DNA from: Palsa-504 sp963818225 | Lineage (GTDB): Bacteria; Actinomycetota; Actinomycetes; Streptosporangiales; Streptosporangiaceae | Direction: 5' to 3' | Assembly (NCBI GenBank): GCA_963818225.1 | Contig: CAWFRO010000011.1 | Location: 124,001 to 188,000, forward strand | Length of the DNA stretch: 64,000 bases | In this document: positions 24,146 through 33,034 of the stretch, in pieces | How the letters are laid out: the number at the start of each line of letters is the position of its first letter | Position numbering within the stretch: position 1 is the first letter of the stretch | Program-made: the position numbers and the translations under genes | Notes under the pieces: generated by a model | Database searches by the model: none | What the model saw: the letters and a program-made list of their open reading frames with translations, nothing else | Told to the model about the DNA's origin: nothing

Positions 24146-25086
24146 CACAGCGGATGCTGCGGCTCGGCAGCCGCAAGTCACCGATGGCCATCACGCAGTC
24201 CCGCCAGGTGGCGGACATGATCACCGAGCGGACCGGGCGGCCGGTGGAGATCGTCGGCGTGACCACCCTGGGCGACGTGAACCGGGCCCAGCTCACCCAG
24301 ATCGGCGGGACCGGCGTGTTCGTCGGCGCGCTGCGGGAAGCCCTGCTCGGCGGCGAGGTGGACCTGGCCGTGCACTCGCTGAAGGACCTGCCGGCGGCCC
24401 CCGCGGCAGGCATCGTGCTGGCCGCGGTGCCGCCGCGGGACGACCCGCGGGACGCGCTGATCGCACGGGACGGCATCAAGCTCGCTGACCTCCCGGCCGG
24501 GGCCAGGATCGGGACCGGCTCGCTGCGCCGGGCGGCGCAGCTGCTCGCACTGCGCGGTGACCTGCGCTGCGTGCCGATCCGCGGGAACGCCGGCACCAGG
24601 CTGCAGAAGGTGACCGACGGCGAGCTCGACGCAGTGGTGCTGGCCTGCGCCGGGCTGGCCAGGATCGGCTCCGCGGGCGCCATCACCCAGATCCTCGATC
24701 CCGACGAGATGCTGCCCGCGCCGGGCCAGGGCGCGCTAGCCGTGGAATGCCGCGACGGGGATCCGGAGCTGGCCGGGCTGCTCGCGGCGGTGAACGACGG
24801 GGCGAGCATGGCCGCCGCCGTGGCCGAGCGCAGCCTGCTGCAGGGGCTCGGGGCCGGGTGCAGCGCGCCGGTCGGCGGCTACGCCGCGGGGACGGAGCAG
24901 CTGCTCATGCGGGCCGTCGTGCTGAGCCCCGACGGCACGCGGGCGCTGCGCGCGCACGGCACCGCCCCCGCCCCGGACGCCTACCGGCTCGGCCGCGACC
25001 TCGCGGCGGAGCTGTTGCGCCGCGGGGCGGCAGATCTGGCCAGCAGTCCGCAGGCACCGACAAGCAGCGGGAATGATGTGCAGTGA
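24142..25086 (+). CDS. hemC: Hydroxymethylbilane synthase (porphobilinogen deaminase)
   Basis: A 314-residue enzyme that polymerises four porphobilinogens. Motifs are LRLGSRKSPMAITQSRQVAD, GDVNRAQL, GTGVFVGALREALLGGEVDLAVHSLKDLP, IGTGSLRRAAQL and GNAGTRLQKV. The cysteine carrying the dipyrromethane cofactor is in LGAGCSAPVGGYA (about residue 238). GTG 24142 has AGGAGG upstream, overlaps hemA and overlaps hemD. Confidence 0.96.
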   Translation: MTQRMLRLGSRKSPMAITQSRQVADMITERTGRPVEIVGVTTLGDVNRAQLTQIGGTGVFVGALREALLGGEVDLAVHSLKDLPAAPAAGIVLAAVPPRDDPRDALIARDGIKLADLPAGARIGTGSLRRAAQLLALRGDLRCVPIRGNAGTRLQKVTDGELDAVVLACAGLARIGSAGAITQILDPDEMLPAPGQGALAVECRDGDPELAGLLAAVNDGASMAAAVAERSLLQGLGAGCSAPVGGYAAGTEQLLMRAVVLSPDGTRALRAHGTAPAPDAYRLGRDLAAELLRRGAADLASSPQAPTSSGNDVQ

Positions 25087-26720
25087 GCGCAAGTGAAGGT
25101 TCGGTCAGTGCAGGTCCGGCCAGTGCAGGTTCGGTCCGTGCAGATTCAGTCAGGCACGAATCACCCGGGTGGGTCGCCCTGGCGGGCGCGGGCCCGGGCG
25201 ACGAGGGGCTGCTGACGGTGCGGGCGGCCGAGCTGCTCGGCCAGGCGGCCCTGGTCGTCGCCCCCGCGGATCTGGCGGGCGTCGCCCGCCGTCACATGAG
25301 CCCGGAGGCCCGCCTGGCTGAGCCCGCCGACGCCGCGGGCACGGCCAGGATGCTGATCGAGGCCGCGCAGGACGGCCACCTCGCGGTCCGGCTGGTCGGC
25401 GGCGACCCGCTGCTGAACGGGGCGGCCGCCGAAGCCGCCGCGTGCGCCAAGGCCGGGGTCAGGTTCGAGATCGTGCCGGGTGTCCCGGCCGCCACCGCGG
25501 TCCCGGCCTACGCGGGCATCCCGCTGGTCAGCGACCGGCGCGCCGAGCTGCGGGTCATCCACGCCGCCGAGGTCAGCCGGGTGGCCTACAGCCCGGCCAC
25601 GCTGGTGGTGCTCGGCGCCGATGCGGGCCCGGCCGAGCTGGCCAAGATGCTGATCGCGGCAGGCTGGCCGGAAGCCACCCCGTTCGCCATCACCTGGGAC
25701 GGCGCGACCAGCGCGCAGCAGACGGTGGCCTCCACCCTGGGCCGGATCGGCCCGGACCTCAAGGCGGCCGGCGTGTCGCTGGCCAACACCGCCGGCCCGG
25801 CCGTGGCCGTGGTCGGCGACGCGGTGGCGGCCCGGGACACGCTGTCGTGGTTCGAGACCAAGCCGCTGTTCGGCTGGCGGGTGCTGGTGCCCCGGACCAA
25901 GGAGCAGGCCGCCGTGGTGTCGCAGCGCCTGCGCGAGTACGGGGCCGTGCCCGAGGAGGTGCCGACGATCGCCGTCGAGCCGCCGCGGACGCCGCAGCAG
26001 ATGGAGCGCGCGGTCAAGGGACTGGTCACCGGCCGGTACCAGTGGGTGGCCTTCACGTCGGTGAACGCGGTCCGCGCGATCCGGGAGCGCTTCGAGGAGT
26101 ACGGCCTGGACGCCCGGGCGTTTGCCGGGGTCAAGGTGGCCGCCGTGGGCGAGCAGACCTCGGCGGCGCTGCTCGATTTCGGCATCCGCCCCGACCTGGT
26201 GCCGGAGGACGAGCAGTCGGCCGAGGGCCTCGCCGCGGCCTGGCCGCCGTACGACGACGTGCTCGACCCGATCAACCGGGTGCTGCTGCCCCGGGCGGAC
26301 ATCGCCACCGAGACCTTGCTGGCCCGGCTGATCGACCTGGGCTGGGAGGCTGAGGATGTCACGGCGTACCGGACGGTGCGCGCGGCCCCGCCGCCCGCGC
26401 CGGTCCGCGAGGCGATCAAGGGCGGCGGGTTCGACGCCGTCTTGTTCACCTCGTCCTCGACGGTCCGTAACCTGGTCGGGATCGCGGGCAAGCCGCATGC
26501 GGTGACCGTGATCGGGGTCATCGGACCGCAGACCGCGAAGACGGCCGCCGAGTTCGGCCTGCGAGTCGACGTGATGGCGCCCAAGCCGTCGATGGCGGCG
26601 CTGGTCGACGCCCTGGCCGAGCACGGCGCGGGCCTGCGCGCCGCGGCCGCGGCGGCGGGTGAGCCCGTCCGGCGGCCCAGCGAACGCCGCCGCGGTGCGC
26701 GGCGCCGGAGCCTGAGATGA
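25083..26720 (+). CDS. hemD: Fused uroporphyrinogen-III methyltransferase-like / uroporphyrinogen-III synthase
   Basis: A 545-residue two-domain protein. Residues about 30-255 resemble SUMT (CobA): GAGPGDEGLLTVRAAELLGQA, VGGDPLLNGAAAEAAACAKAGVRFEIVPGVPAATAVPAYAGIPLV. Residues about 265-515 are HemD: GWRVLVPRTKEQAAVVSQRLREYGAVPEEVPTIAVEPP, VAFTSVNAVRAIRERF, LLPRADIATETL and VLFTSSSTVRNLVG. The HemD half closes uroporphyrinogen III. This fusion is normal in actinomycetes. A repetitive 30-residue Ser/Ala leader (SVSAGPASAGSVRADSV) precedes the first domain. A basic tail follows. GTGA overlap with hemC and ATGA overlap with hemB. Confidence 0.92.
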   Translation: MSASEGSVSAGPASAGSVRADSVRHESPGWVALAGAGPGDEGLLTVRAAELLGQAALVVAPADLAGVARRHMSPEARLAEPADAAGTARMLIEAAQDGHLAVRLVGGDPLLNGAAAEAAACAKAGVRFEIVPGVPAATAVPAYAGIPLVSDRRAELRVIHAAEVSRVAYSPATLVVLGADAGPAELAKMLIAAGWPEATPFAITWDGATSAQQTVASTLGRIGPDLKAAGVSLANTAGPAVAVVGDAVAARDTLSWFETKPLFGWRVLVPRTKEQAAVVSQRLREYGAVPEEVPTIAVEPPRTPQQMERAVKGLVTGRYQWVAFTSVNAVRAIRERFEEYGLDARAFAGVKVAAVGEQTSAALLDFGIRPDLVPEDEQSAEGLAAAWPPYDDVLDPINRVLLPRADIATETLLARLIDLGWEAEDVTAYRTVRAAPPPAPVREAIKGGGFDAVLFTSSSTVRNLVGIAGKPHAVTVIGVIGPQTAKTAAEFGLRVDVMAPKPSMAALVDALAEHGAGLRAAAAAAGEPVRRPSERRRGARRRSLR

Positions 26721-27706
26721 GCGCGGGCTTCCCGGTCGCCCGGCCCCGGCGGCTGCGCCGCACCCCGGCCTTGCGCGCCCTGGTCGCGGAGACCTCGCTG
26801 CGCCCCAGCGACCTGGTCCTGCCGGTGTTCATCAAGGAAGGGCTCAGCGAGCCGCGGCCGATCAGCTCCATGCCGGGCGTGGTCCAGCACACCAGGGACA
26901 GCCTGCGCAAGGCCGCCGCCGAAGCGGCGGGCGCCGGAGTGGGCGGCCTGATCGTGTTCGGCGTGCCCGCGGCCAAGGACGAGCGCGGCTCGGCGGCCGA
27001 CGACCCGGCGGGCATCTCCCAGCTGGCCCTGGCCGACCTGCACGCCGAGGTCGGCGGGGACTGCGTGATCATGGCCGACCTGTGCCTGTGCGAATACACC
27101 GACCACGGGCACTGCGGCCTGCTCACCCCGGACGGCGGCGTGATCAACGACGCCACCGTGGCGCGATACGCCGCGATCGCGGTGGCCCAGGCCGAGGCGG
27201 GCGCGGATCTGGTCGCGCCGAGCGGGATGATGGACGGCCAGGTGGCGGCGATCCGCGCCGCGCTGGACGGCGCCGGGCACGGTGACGTCGGCATCTGCGC
27301 CTACTCGGCCAAGTACGCGTCCGCGTTCTACGGGCCGTTCCGCGAGGCGGCTGAGGGCGCGCCGAAGTTCGGCGACCGGGCCAGCCACCAGCAGGACCCG
27401 GCCAACGCGGCCGAGGCGCTGCGCGAGGTGGCGCTGGACCTCGACGAAGGCGCCGACCTGGTCATGGTCAAGCCCGCCCTGGCCTACCTGGACATCATCA
27501 GGCGGGTGGCCGAGATCGCTCCGGTGCCGGTGGCGGCGTACCAGGTCAGCGGCGAGTTCGCGATGGTTGAGGCGGCGGCGGCCAACGGCTGGCTGGACCG
27601 GGACCGGGTGATCATGGAGACCCTGACCGCGATCCGCCGCGCGGGCGCCGGGATCATCTTGACCTACTGGGCGACCGAGGTGGCGGCCAGGCTGTGCAAA
27701 TCGTGA
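26717..27706 (+). CDS. hemB: Delta-aminolevulinic acid dehydratase (porphobilinogen synthase)
   Basis: A 329-residue TIM-barrel enzyme condensing two aminolevulinates to porphobilinogen. Motifs include LVLPVFIKEGLSEPRPISSMPGV, the metal-site region ADLCLCEYTDHGHCG (three cysteines, the zinc type), the Schiff-base lysine in YSAKYASAFYGPFREA, and MVKPALAYLDI with the second catalytic lysine. ATG 26717 overlaps hemD. Confidence 0.96.
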   Translation: MSAGFPVARPRRLRRTPALRALVAETSLRPSDLVLPVFIKEGLSEPRPISSMPGVVQHTRDSLRKAAAEAAGAGVGGLIVFGVPAAKDERGSAADDPAGISQLALADLHAEVGGDCVIMADLCLCEYTDHGHCGLLTPDGGVINDATVARYAAIAVAQAEAGADLVAPSGMMDGQVAAIRAALDGAGHGDVGICAYSAKYASAFYGPFREAAEGAPKFGDRASHQQDPANAAEALREVALDLDEGADLVMVKPALAYLDIIRRVAEIAPVPVAAYQVSGEFAMVEAAAANGWLDRDRVIMETLTAIRRAGAGIILTYWATEVAARLCKS

Positions 27707-27840
27707 CCGTATCGATCCGCCCATGTCGTTCATTTGGGCCGAACGGACCGTGGTTCGTGCCCTACGATAGGTAACAGGATTAACCGGCGGCCAGAGCAAA
27801 ATCGCGGAGCGCAAATCCTCATCTGGAGTGACATTATCTG

Positions 27841-28512
27841 ATGGTCGACGTGGTGCGGCGCCGCGGTGCGCGGGCCCGGGGCCGGGCGGCGGAGCGCCAG
27901 CAGGCGCCGGGGATCGCGGCCGCGCAGTACGCGTCCATGGGCTGGCCAGTGTGCCTGGGCGCTCATCCCTACCGCGGCACCCGCGGGGCGATCGAGCCGG
28001 GCCGGGCCTGCTCGTGCGATCGGGTCGGCTGCCCGGCGCCCGGCGCGCACCCGGTGTCTCCCGCCTGGCAGACGCAGGCCACGGTGGACACTGACGTGAT
28101 CGCGAGCTGGTGGGAAGCCCGGCCGGAGGCGAACGTGCTGCTCGTCACCGGCCGGGTTTTCGATGTCCTGGACGTGCCCGCCGCGGCGGGGTCGGTCGCG
28201 CTGGCCGCGATGGATGCGGCCGGCACGCCGGTGGGCCCGGTGGCCTGCCTGGGCCAGGACCGGATGCTGTTCTTCGTGATGACCAGGGGCTCGCCCGCCG
28301 ACGAGGACGAATGGTGGTCGTCCGGGCTGGACTGCGAGCCGGAGAGCGTCACGCCCGGCTTGCGCTGGCACTGCCGGGACAGCTACGTGCTCGCCCCGCC
28401 GTCGGCCTGCGGTGCGGGCCAGGCCGCGCGCTGGCTGCGGCCGCCGGTTGGGCATCCGCTGCCCGACGCGCTGCGGCTGCTGGAGCACCTCGTCGACGCC
28501 TGCGAGGCCTGA
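27841..28512 (+). CDS. Primase-polymerase-like (prim-pol fold) protein
   Basis: A 223-residue protein resembling the N-terminal prim-pol domain annotated as bifunctional DNA primase/polymerase in actinomycetes: AAQYASMGWPVCLGAHPYR, CSCDRVGCPAPGAHPVSPAWQTQATVD, IASWWEARPEANVLLVTGRVFDVLDVP and RWHCRDSYVLAPPS near the end. The metal-binding DxD seen in active prim-pols is not clear (FDVLDVP is at that place), so activity is doubtful. It contains a Cys cluster (C60, C62, C67). It is 134 bases after hemB and 2 bases before the hemL start, so it is probably cotranscribed with hemL. Confidence 0.65.
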   Translation: MVDVVRRRGARARGRAAERQQAPGIAAAQYASMGWPVCLGAHPYRGTRGAIEPGRACSCDRVGCPAPGAHPVSPAWQTQATVDTDVIASWWEARPEANVLLVTGRVFDVLDVPAAAGSVALAAMDAAGTPVGPVACLGQDRMLFFVMTRGSPADEDEWWSSGLDCEPESVTPGLRWHCRDSYVLAPPSACGAGQAARWLRPPVGHPLPDALRLLEHLVDACEA

Positions 28513-28514
28513 GG

Positions 28515-29840
28515 GTGCCAGCTCACTCTGCTGCCTCGGGGGGGACCACCCCCCGCAGCGAGGCGCTGTTCGCCCGGGCCCGTGCGGTCACGCCCGGCGG
28601 CGTGAACTCGCCGGTGCGCGCGTTCGGCGCGGTCGGCGGGGTGCCCCGCTTCATGGTCCGGGGGTCGGGCCCCTACCTGACCGACGCGGACGGGCACGAG
28701 TACGTCGACCTGGTCTGCTCCTGGGGGCCGATGATCCTCGGGCACGCGTATCCGGCCGTGACCTCCGCGGTGTCCGCGGCCCTGGCGTCCGGCACATCGT
28801 TCGGCACGGCTACGCCCGGCGAGGTCGACCTGGCCGAACAGATCGTGGCGCGGGCCCCGGTGGAGCAGGTCCGCCTGGTCAATTCCGGTACCGAGGCCAC
28901 CATGACCGCGGTCCGCCTGGCCCGCGGGTTCACCGGGCGATCGCTGGTGGTCAAGTTCGCCGGGTGCTACCACGGGCACGTGGACGCGCTGCTGGCCGCG
29001 GCCGGCTCGGGGGTCGCGACGTTCGGCCTGCCGGACTCGCCCGGCGTGACCGGCGCGGCGACGGGCGACACCCTGGTGCTGCCGTACAACGACGTCGAGG
29101 CGGTGTCGTCGGTGTTCGCGGCGCGCGGGGAGTCGATCGCGTGCGTGATCACCGAGGCCTGCCCGGCGAACATGGGCGTGGTCCCGCCCGCGCCGGGGTT
29201 CAACGCCCTGCTTGCTTCGCTGTGCCGGTCGGCCGGGGCGCTGCTGATCATGGACGAGGTGCTGACCGGGTTCCGGGTGTCGCCCGCCGGCTGGTACGGC
29301 ATCGACGGCGTAGCCGGAGACCTGATCACCTTCGGCAAGGTGATGGGCGGCGGCCTGCCTGCCGCGGCGTTCGGCGGGCGAGCCGAGATCATGTCGCGGC
29401 TGGCGCCCGCCGGCCCGGTCTACCAGGCCGGCACGCTGTCAGGTAATCCGCTGGCGGTGGCGGCCGGGCTGGCCACCCTGCGGTCCTGCACTCCGGAGGT
29501 GTACGCCCGGGTCGACACCGCCGCGGACGCGGTGGCCAAGATGACCTCCGCCGCCCTGGCCGCGGCCGGGGTGCCGCACTACCTGTCTGCGGCCGGGAGC
29601 CTGTTTTCGGTGTTCCTCGGCCGCACCGAGCCGGTCCGGTCCTACGCCGACGCCCGCCAGCAGTCCTCCGCCGCGTACGCCGCGTTCTTCCACGCCATGC
29701 TCGACGCCGGCGTCTACCTGCCACCGTCCGGGTACGAGGCGTGGTTCCTGTCCGCCGCGCACGACGAAGCCGCCCTGTCCCGCATCTCGGCCGCGCTCCC
29801 CGCGGCGGCCCGGGCGGCCGCGACGGCGCTGGGCGCTTGA
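28515..29840 (+). CDS. hemL: Glutamate-1-semialdehyde 2,1-aminomutase
   Basis: A 441-residue class III PLP aminotransferase making 5-aminolevulinate from the HemA product. Motifs are ALFARARAVTPGGVNSPVRAF, NSGTEATMTAVRLARGFTGR, CYHGHVDALL, LIMDEVLTGFR and the PLP lysine in ITFGKVMGGGLPAAAFGG (about residue 275). The chosen GTG 28515 is just before the homology start. It completes the heme block that starts with rex. Confidence 0.94.
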   Translation: MPAHSAASGGTTPRSEALFARARAVTPGGVNSPVRAFGAVGGVPRFMVRGSGPYLTDADGHEYVDLVCSWGPMILGHAYPAVTSAVSAALASGTSFGTATPGEVDLAEQIVARAPVEQVRLVNSGTEATMTAVRLARGFTGRSLVVKFAGCYHGHVDALLAAAGSGVATFGLPDSPGVTGAATGDTLVLPYNDVEAVSSVFAARGESIACVITEACPANMGVVPPAPGFNALLASLCRSAGALLIMDEVLTGFRVSPAGWYGIDGVAGDLITFGKVMGGGLPAAAFGGRAEIMSRLAPAGPVYQAGTLSGNPLAVAAGLATLRSCTPEVYARVDTAADAVAKMTSAALAAAGVPHYLSAAGSLFSVFLGRTEPVRSYADARQQSSAAYAAFFHAMLDAGVYLPPSGYEAWFLSAAHDEAALSRISAALPAAARAAATALGA

Positions 29841-29890
29841 TCGCCCCGGCGCTGGATGCTTGATCGCCCGGCTTTGGGTGCTTGATCGCC
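29835..29890 (+). repeat. Short tandem repeats at the hemL 3' end
   Basis: Three copies of GCTTGATCGCC at 29835, 29858 and 29880, spaced 23 and 22 bases, with partly conserved spacers (CCGGC...TGG). The first copy contains the hemL stop codon. The rest of the gap up to the MFS start (about 300 bases) holds no gene I can support. Confidence 0.7.
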
Positions 29891-30107
29891 CCGGCCGTGA
29901 CGCCCGGCATTTCTTAGAACACGGTTCATCGTTCACCGCCGGAGCGACCGTCAGCCAGGCACCGGCTGATCACCCCCTCGGCTGATCCGGATCGGCCCGG
30001 GCCGCCACCATGCTTCGTCCTGGCCAACTTGGGCTGGGATTATGCCGTTAACCCCGGCGCTAAGACACACCCTGGTTGAGAGCCGGCGGCGCGGAAGAAC
30101 TAGAGTT

Positions 30108-30121
30108 TGGTTCTAAAACCA
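30108..30121. promoter_or_regulatory. Imperfect palindrome upstream of the MFS gene
   Basis: TGGTTCTAAAACCA is a 14-base inverted repeat with one mismatched pair, about 75 bases upstream of the MFS start, in a region otherwise lacking structure. Exporter genes of this class are often repressed by TetR or MarR proteins at such sites, but no regulator gene is adjacent, so this is a suggestion only. Confidence 0.35.
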
Positions 30122-30196
30122 GGTTCAGTGCTCGCCGGGACTCGGGCGCATGAGCGGCCAGCAGACGCTGGCGCACTCGGAGCCATGGGAGGTTGC

Positions 30197-31672
30197 GTGA
30201 GCCGGTGGCGGCCGAGCCAGGAGCTGGTAGTCCTGGTGACCTACTCGGTCGCGCTTTTCATGGTCGCGGTGGACAACACGATCATCTTCACCGCGCTGCC
30301 GTCGGTGGCCCGGGACTTTCATGTGTCCCTGGCCCAGGCGCAGTGGGTGACGCTGAGTTACCTGCTCACCCTGGCCATGATGGTCCCGTGCTCGGGCTGG
30401 ATCGGGGACCGGTTCGGCACCCGGCGGACCTTCCTGATCGCCCTCGTGCTGTTTACCGGAGCGTCCGCGCTGTGCGGCCTGTCCGGCTCGCTGACCGAGC
30501 TGGTCCTGTTCCGGGTGCTGCAGGGCGTGGGCGGCGGGCTGATCATCCCGGTCGGGCAGGCCATGCTGTTCCGCACCTTCCCGCCCGCGCGCCGGGCCCG
30601 TGCCACCGGCCTGGTCTTGCTGGGCAGCAGCCTCGGCCCGGCCACCGGCCCGGTCCTGGGCGGTGTGCTGACCACCTTTCTTTCCTGGCGATGGTGCTTT
30701 TTCGTCAACGTGCCGTTCGGCACCATCGTCTTGATCATCGGGGTGCTGTTCCTGGCCGAGCACCGTGAGCCGGCCGCGGGGCGGCTGGATCTGGCCGGCT
30801 TCCTGCTGGCCGGCGGCGGCCTGGCGCTGGTCCTGTACGCGCTGAGCGAGTCCCCCGCGCGGGGCTGGGGCAGCCCGGTCATCATCGCCACCGCCGTGAC
30901 CGGCCTGGCCGCGCTGGCCGCGCTGGTGGTGGTCGAGCTGCGGTCAAAAGCGCCGATGCTGAACCTGCGGCTGCTGAGCAACCGGATCTTCCGTACCGCG
31001 ACCCTGGTCTCGGTCTGCCAGCAAGGCGCCTATATCGGCTACCTGTTCGTCATGCCCGAGTTTTTGCAGCAGGCCCGGGGCGCCTCGGCGCTGAGTTCCG
31101 GGCTGACCACGTTCCCGGGCGCGATCGGGCTGCTGATCGCCGCGCAGCTCGCCGCCCGCGTTTACCCCCGCATCGGGCCGCGGCGCATCGCCGTATGCGG
31201 GATGCTCGGCGTGATCATCGTCTGGTCCGTGATCGGGCTGACGGTCGGGCTGGACACCAACATCTGGCTGATCCGGGTGCTCACTTTCCTCAGCGGGTTC
31301 TCCAGCGGATGGTGCCTCGTCGCCGTCCAGAGCGCGTCGTTCGCGACCATCTCCTCAGCCGACACGGGCCGGGCCTCCGCGCTGTTCAACACCCAGAATC
31401 AAGTCGCGGGCGGCGTCGGGGTGGCCGTGCTGGTCACCGTGATCGCAGCGTCCACCCCGGCCGGGGCCGCCGGGGCCGCGCTGGTCCCGGTCTTCCACCG
31501 TGCCTTCCTGGCCGCCGCCTTGATAGAGGCCATCGGTGTCCCGTTCGCGCTGAGCATCCGGGACTCCGACGCGGCCGCCACCATGCGTCACCGGGACCGC
31601 GTCCCGGCCGTGACGCCCCCTCCGACGCCGGTCCCGCCCGGGACTGGCGAAGGAACCACGGACCTTGGGTAG
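30197..31672 (+). CDS. MFS multidrug exporter, DHA2 (14-TM) family
   Basis: A 491-residue transporter with about 14 hydrophobic helices. The first helix carries the DHA2 motif LFMVAVDNTIIFTALPSVARDF. Motif A is GWIGDRFGTRRTFLIALVLFTGASALCGLS, and motif C-like GSSLGPATGPVLGGVLTTFLSWRWCFFVNVP is typical of drug/proton antiporters of the EmrB/QacA group. GTG 30197 follows GGGAGG. An ATG at 30185 is an alternative. The substrate is unknown. A Pro-rich tail follows the last helix. Confidence 0.88.
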   Translation: MSRWRPSQELVVLVTYSVALFMVAVDNTIIFTALPSVARDFHVSLAQAQWVTLSYLLTLAMMVPCSGWIGDRFGTRRTFLIALVLFTGASALCGLSGSLTELVLFRVLQGVGGGLIIPVGQAMLFRTFPPARRARATGLVLLGSSLGPATGPVLGGVLTTFLSWRWCFFVNVPFGTIVLIIGVLFLAEHREPAAGRLDLAGFLLAGGGLALVLYALSESPARGWGSPVIIATAVTGLAALAALVVVELRSKAPMLNLRLLSNRIFRTATLVSVCQQGAYIGYLFVMPEFLQQARGASALSSGLTTFPGAIGLLIAAQLAARVYPRIGPRRIAVCGMLGVIIVWSVIGLTVGLDTNIWLIRVLTFLSGFSSGWCLVAVQSASFATISSADTGRASALFNTQNQVAGGVGVAVLVTVIAASTPAGAAGAALVPVFHRAFLAAALIEAIGVPFALSIRDSDAAATMRHRDRVPAVTPPPTPVPPGTGEGTTDLG

Positions 31673-31768
31673 CCGCACCGGCCTGGCCGCCCGGCCGCCC
31701 GGTGCCGGGTGAGCGCATCCGGTGCGCGAGCCTCGCCGGGCGCGGACACTGGGTAAGCTGTCCAGGCC

Positions 31769-32404
31769 ATGTCCGACACAACCGTCGTCCACCTGCTGCG
31801 GCACGGCGAGGTGGACAACCCGCGCGGCATCCTCTACGGACGCCTACCCGGCTACCACTTGTCCGCCAACGGGCGCACGATGGCGCAGGCCGCCGCCGGC
31901 TATTTCGCCGACCGCGCCGTGGTGGCCCTGTTCAGCTCCCCGCTGGAGCGCGCCCAGGAAACCGCGAGCCCGGTAGCGGAGCGGCTCGGCCTGCCGGTCG
32001 TGACCGACGACCGCCTGATCGAGTCCTGGAACCACTTTGAGGGCCAGCGGTTCGGCGTGGGCGACGGGTCGCTGCGGCACCCGGCACACTGGCCGCACCT
32101 GGCCAACCCGTTCCGGCCGTCCTGGGGCGAGCCGTACCGCCACGTCGCGGCCCGGATGCAGGCCGCGATGGAAACCGCGCGGAAAGCGGCGGCCGGCGCA
32201 GAGGCGGTGTGCGTGACTCACCAGCTGCCCATCTGGGTGACCCGGCGGGCGGCCGAGGGCCAGCGGCTGTGGCACAACCCGGCCATGCGGGAGTGCGCGC
32301 TCGGCAGCGTGACGAGCTTTACCTACTCGGGAGGCCAGCTGACCGGCGTGTCCTACACCGTGCCGGCCCGGCGTCAGGTCACCTTGGACGATGCGGCACA
32401 ATAG
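31769..32404 (+). CDS. Histidine phosphatase superfamily protein
   Basis: A 211-residue phosphoglycerate-mutase-like protein with the catalytic LLRHGEVDNP (RHG) near the N-terminus, SSPLERAQETASPVAERL and the second histidine in VCVTHQLPIWVTRR. This gene regularly heads the TlpA-ResB-CcsB cluster in actinomycetes, and it does so here (30 bases before TlpA). The substrate is unknown. Confidence 0.85.
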   Translation: MSDTTVVHLLRHGEVDNPRGILYGRLPGYHLSANGRTMAQAAAGYFADRAVVALFSSPLERAQETASPVAERLGLPVVTDDRLIESWNHFEGQRFGVGDGSLRHPAHWPHLANPFRPSWGEPYRHVAARMQAAMETARKAAAGAEAVCVTHQLPIWVTRRAAEGQRLWHNPAMRECALGSVTSFTYSGGQLTGVSYTVPARRQVTLDDAAQ

Positions 32405-32434
32405 GGCAGTACTACCCCCTGTAGGAGACCGCTC

Positions 32435-33034
32435 GTGTTCAAAGCCAAGCGCCGTCTGGTCGTCTTGGCGGCCACGGTGCTCGCCGGGACGGCGCTGGCC
32501 GTGGTGTTGCTGACCGGCTGGGCGAGCGGCGGGAACAGCGGCGTGACCGACGTCGCCGGCAGCACCAGCGCCGTGCTGTATTCGGCCGGGCACCGGCCGC
32601 TGGCGCCGGACTTCACCGCGACCACGCTGACCGGGTCCCGGCTGAGCTTCTCCTCCTACCGGGGCAAGATGGTGGTGGTCAACTTCTGGGGCTCCTGGTG
32701 CGCGCCATGCCGAGCCGAGGCCCCCACCCTGGCCGTGGCGGCGCAGCAGTACCGGTCGGCCGGGGTGGACTTCCTCGGCGTGGACGTGCGGGACACGCCG
32801 GCCAGCGCCTTGGCCTTCACCCGGGAATTCGGCATCACCTATCCGAGCGTCAGCGATACGGGCTCGCAGATCACGCTCGACTTCACGTCTGCCGTACCGA
32901 TCGCCGGGACCCCCACTACCCTGGTCATCGACCGGACCGGGCGCATCGCGGGAGCGATCTTCGGCATGGGGACCCACCAGGAACTGGCTGACATCCTGGC
33001 CAAGGTCAACGATGAGGCGGCGGGTGGGGCATGA
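32435..33034 (+). CDS. TlpA/ResA-like thiol-disulfide oxidoreductase
   Basis: A 199-residue exported thioredoxin-fold protein. An N-terminal membrane anchor (RRLVVLAATVLAGTALAVVLLTGW) is followed by an AhpC/TSA-type domain with the active site WGSWCAPCRAEAPTL and cis-Pro GTPTTLVID. It probably reduces the haem-binding cysteines of apocytochrome c outside the membrane. It overlaps resB (ATGA). The membrane electron donor CcdA is not in this cluster. Confidence 0.88.
   Translation: MFKAKRRLVVLAATVLAGTALAVVLLTGWASGGNSGVTDVAGSTSAVLYSAGHRPLAPDFTATTLTGSRLSFSSYRGKMVVVNFWGSWCAPCRAEAPTLAVAAQQYRSAGVDFLGVDVRDTPASALAFTREFGITYPSVSDTGSQITLDFTSAVPIAGTPTTLVIDRTGRIAGAIFGMGTHQELADILAKVNDEAAGGA

Noticed and set aside
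25586..27814. A 742-codon minus-strand frame opposite hemD and hemB
   Set aside because: Antisense to two well-identified enzymes; no domain resemblance.
29835..29890. CRISPR array
   Set aside because: Repeats are 11 bases and spacers about 11-12 bases and similar to one another; no cas genes nearby.
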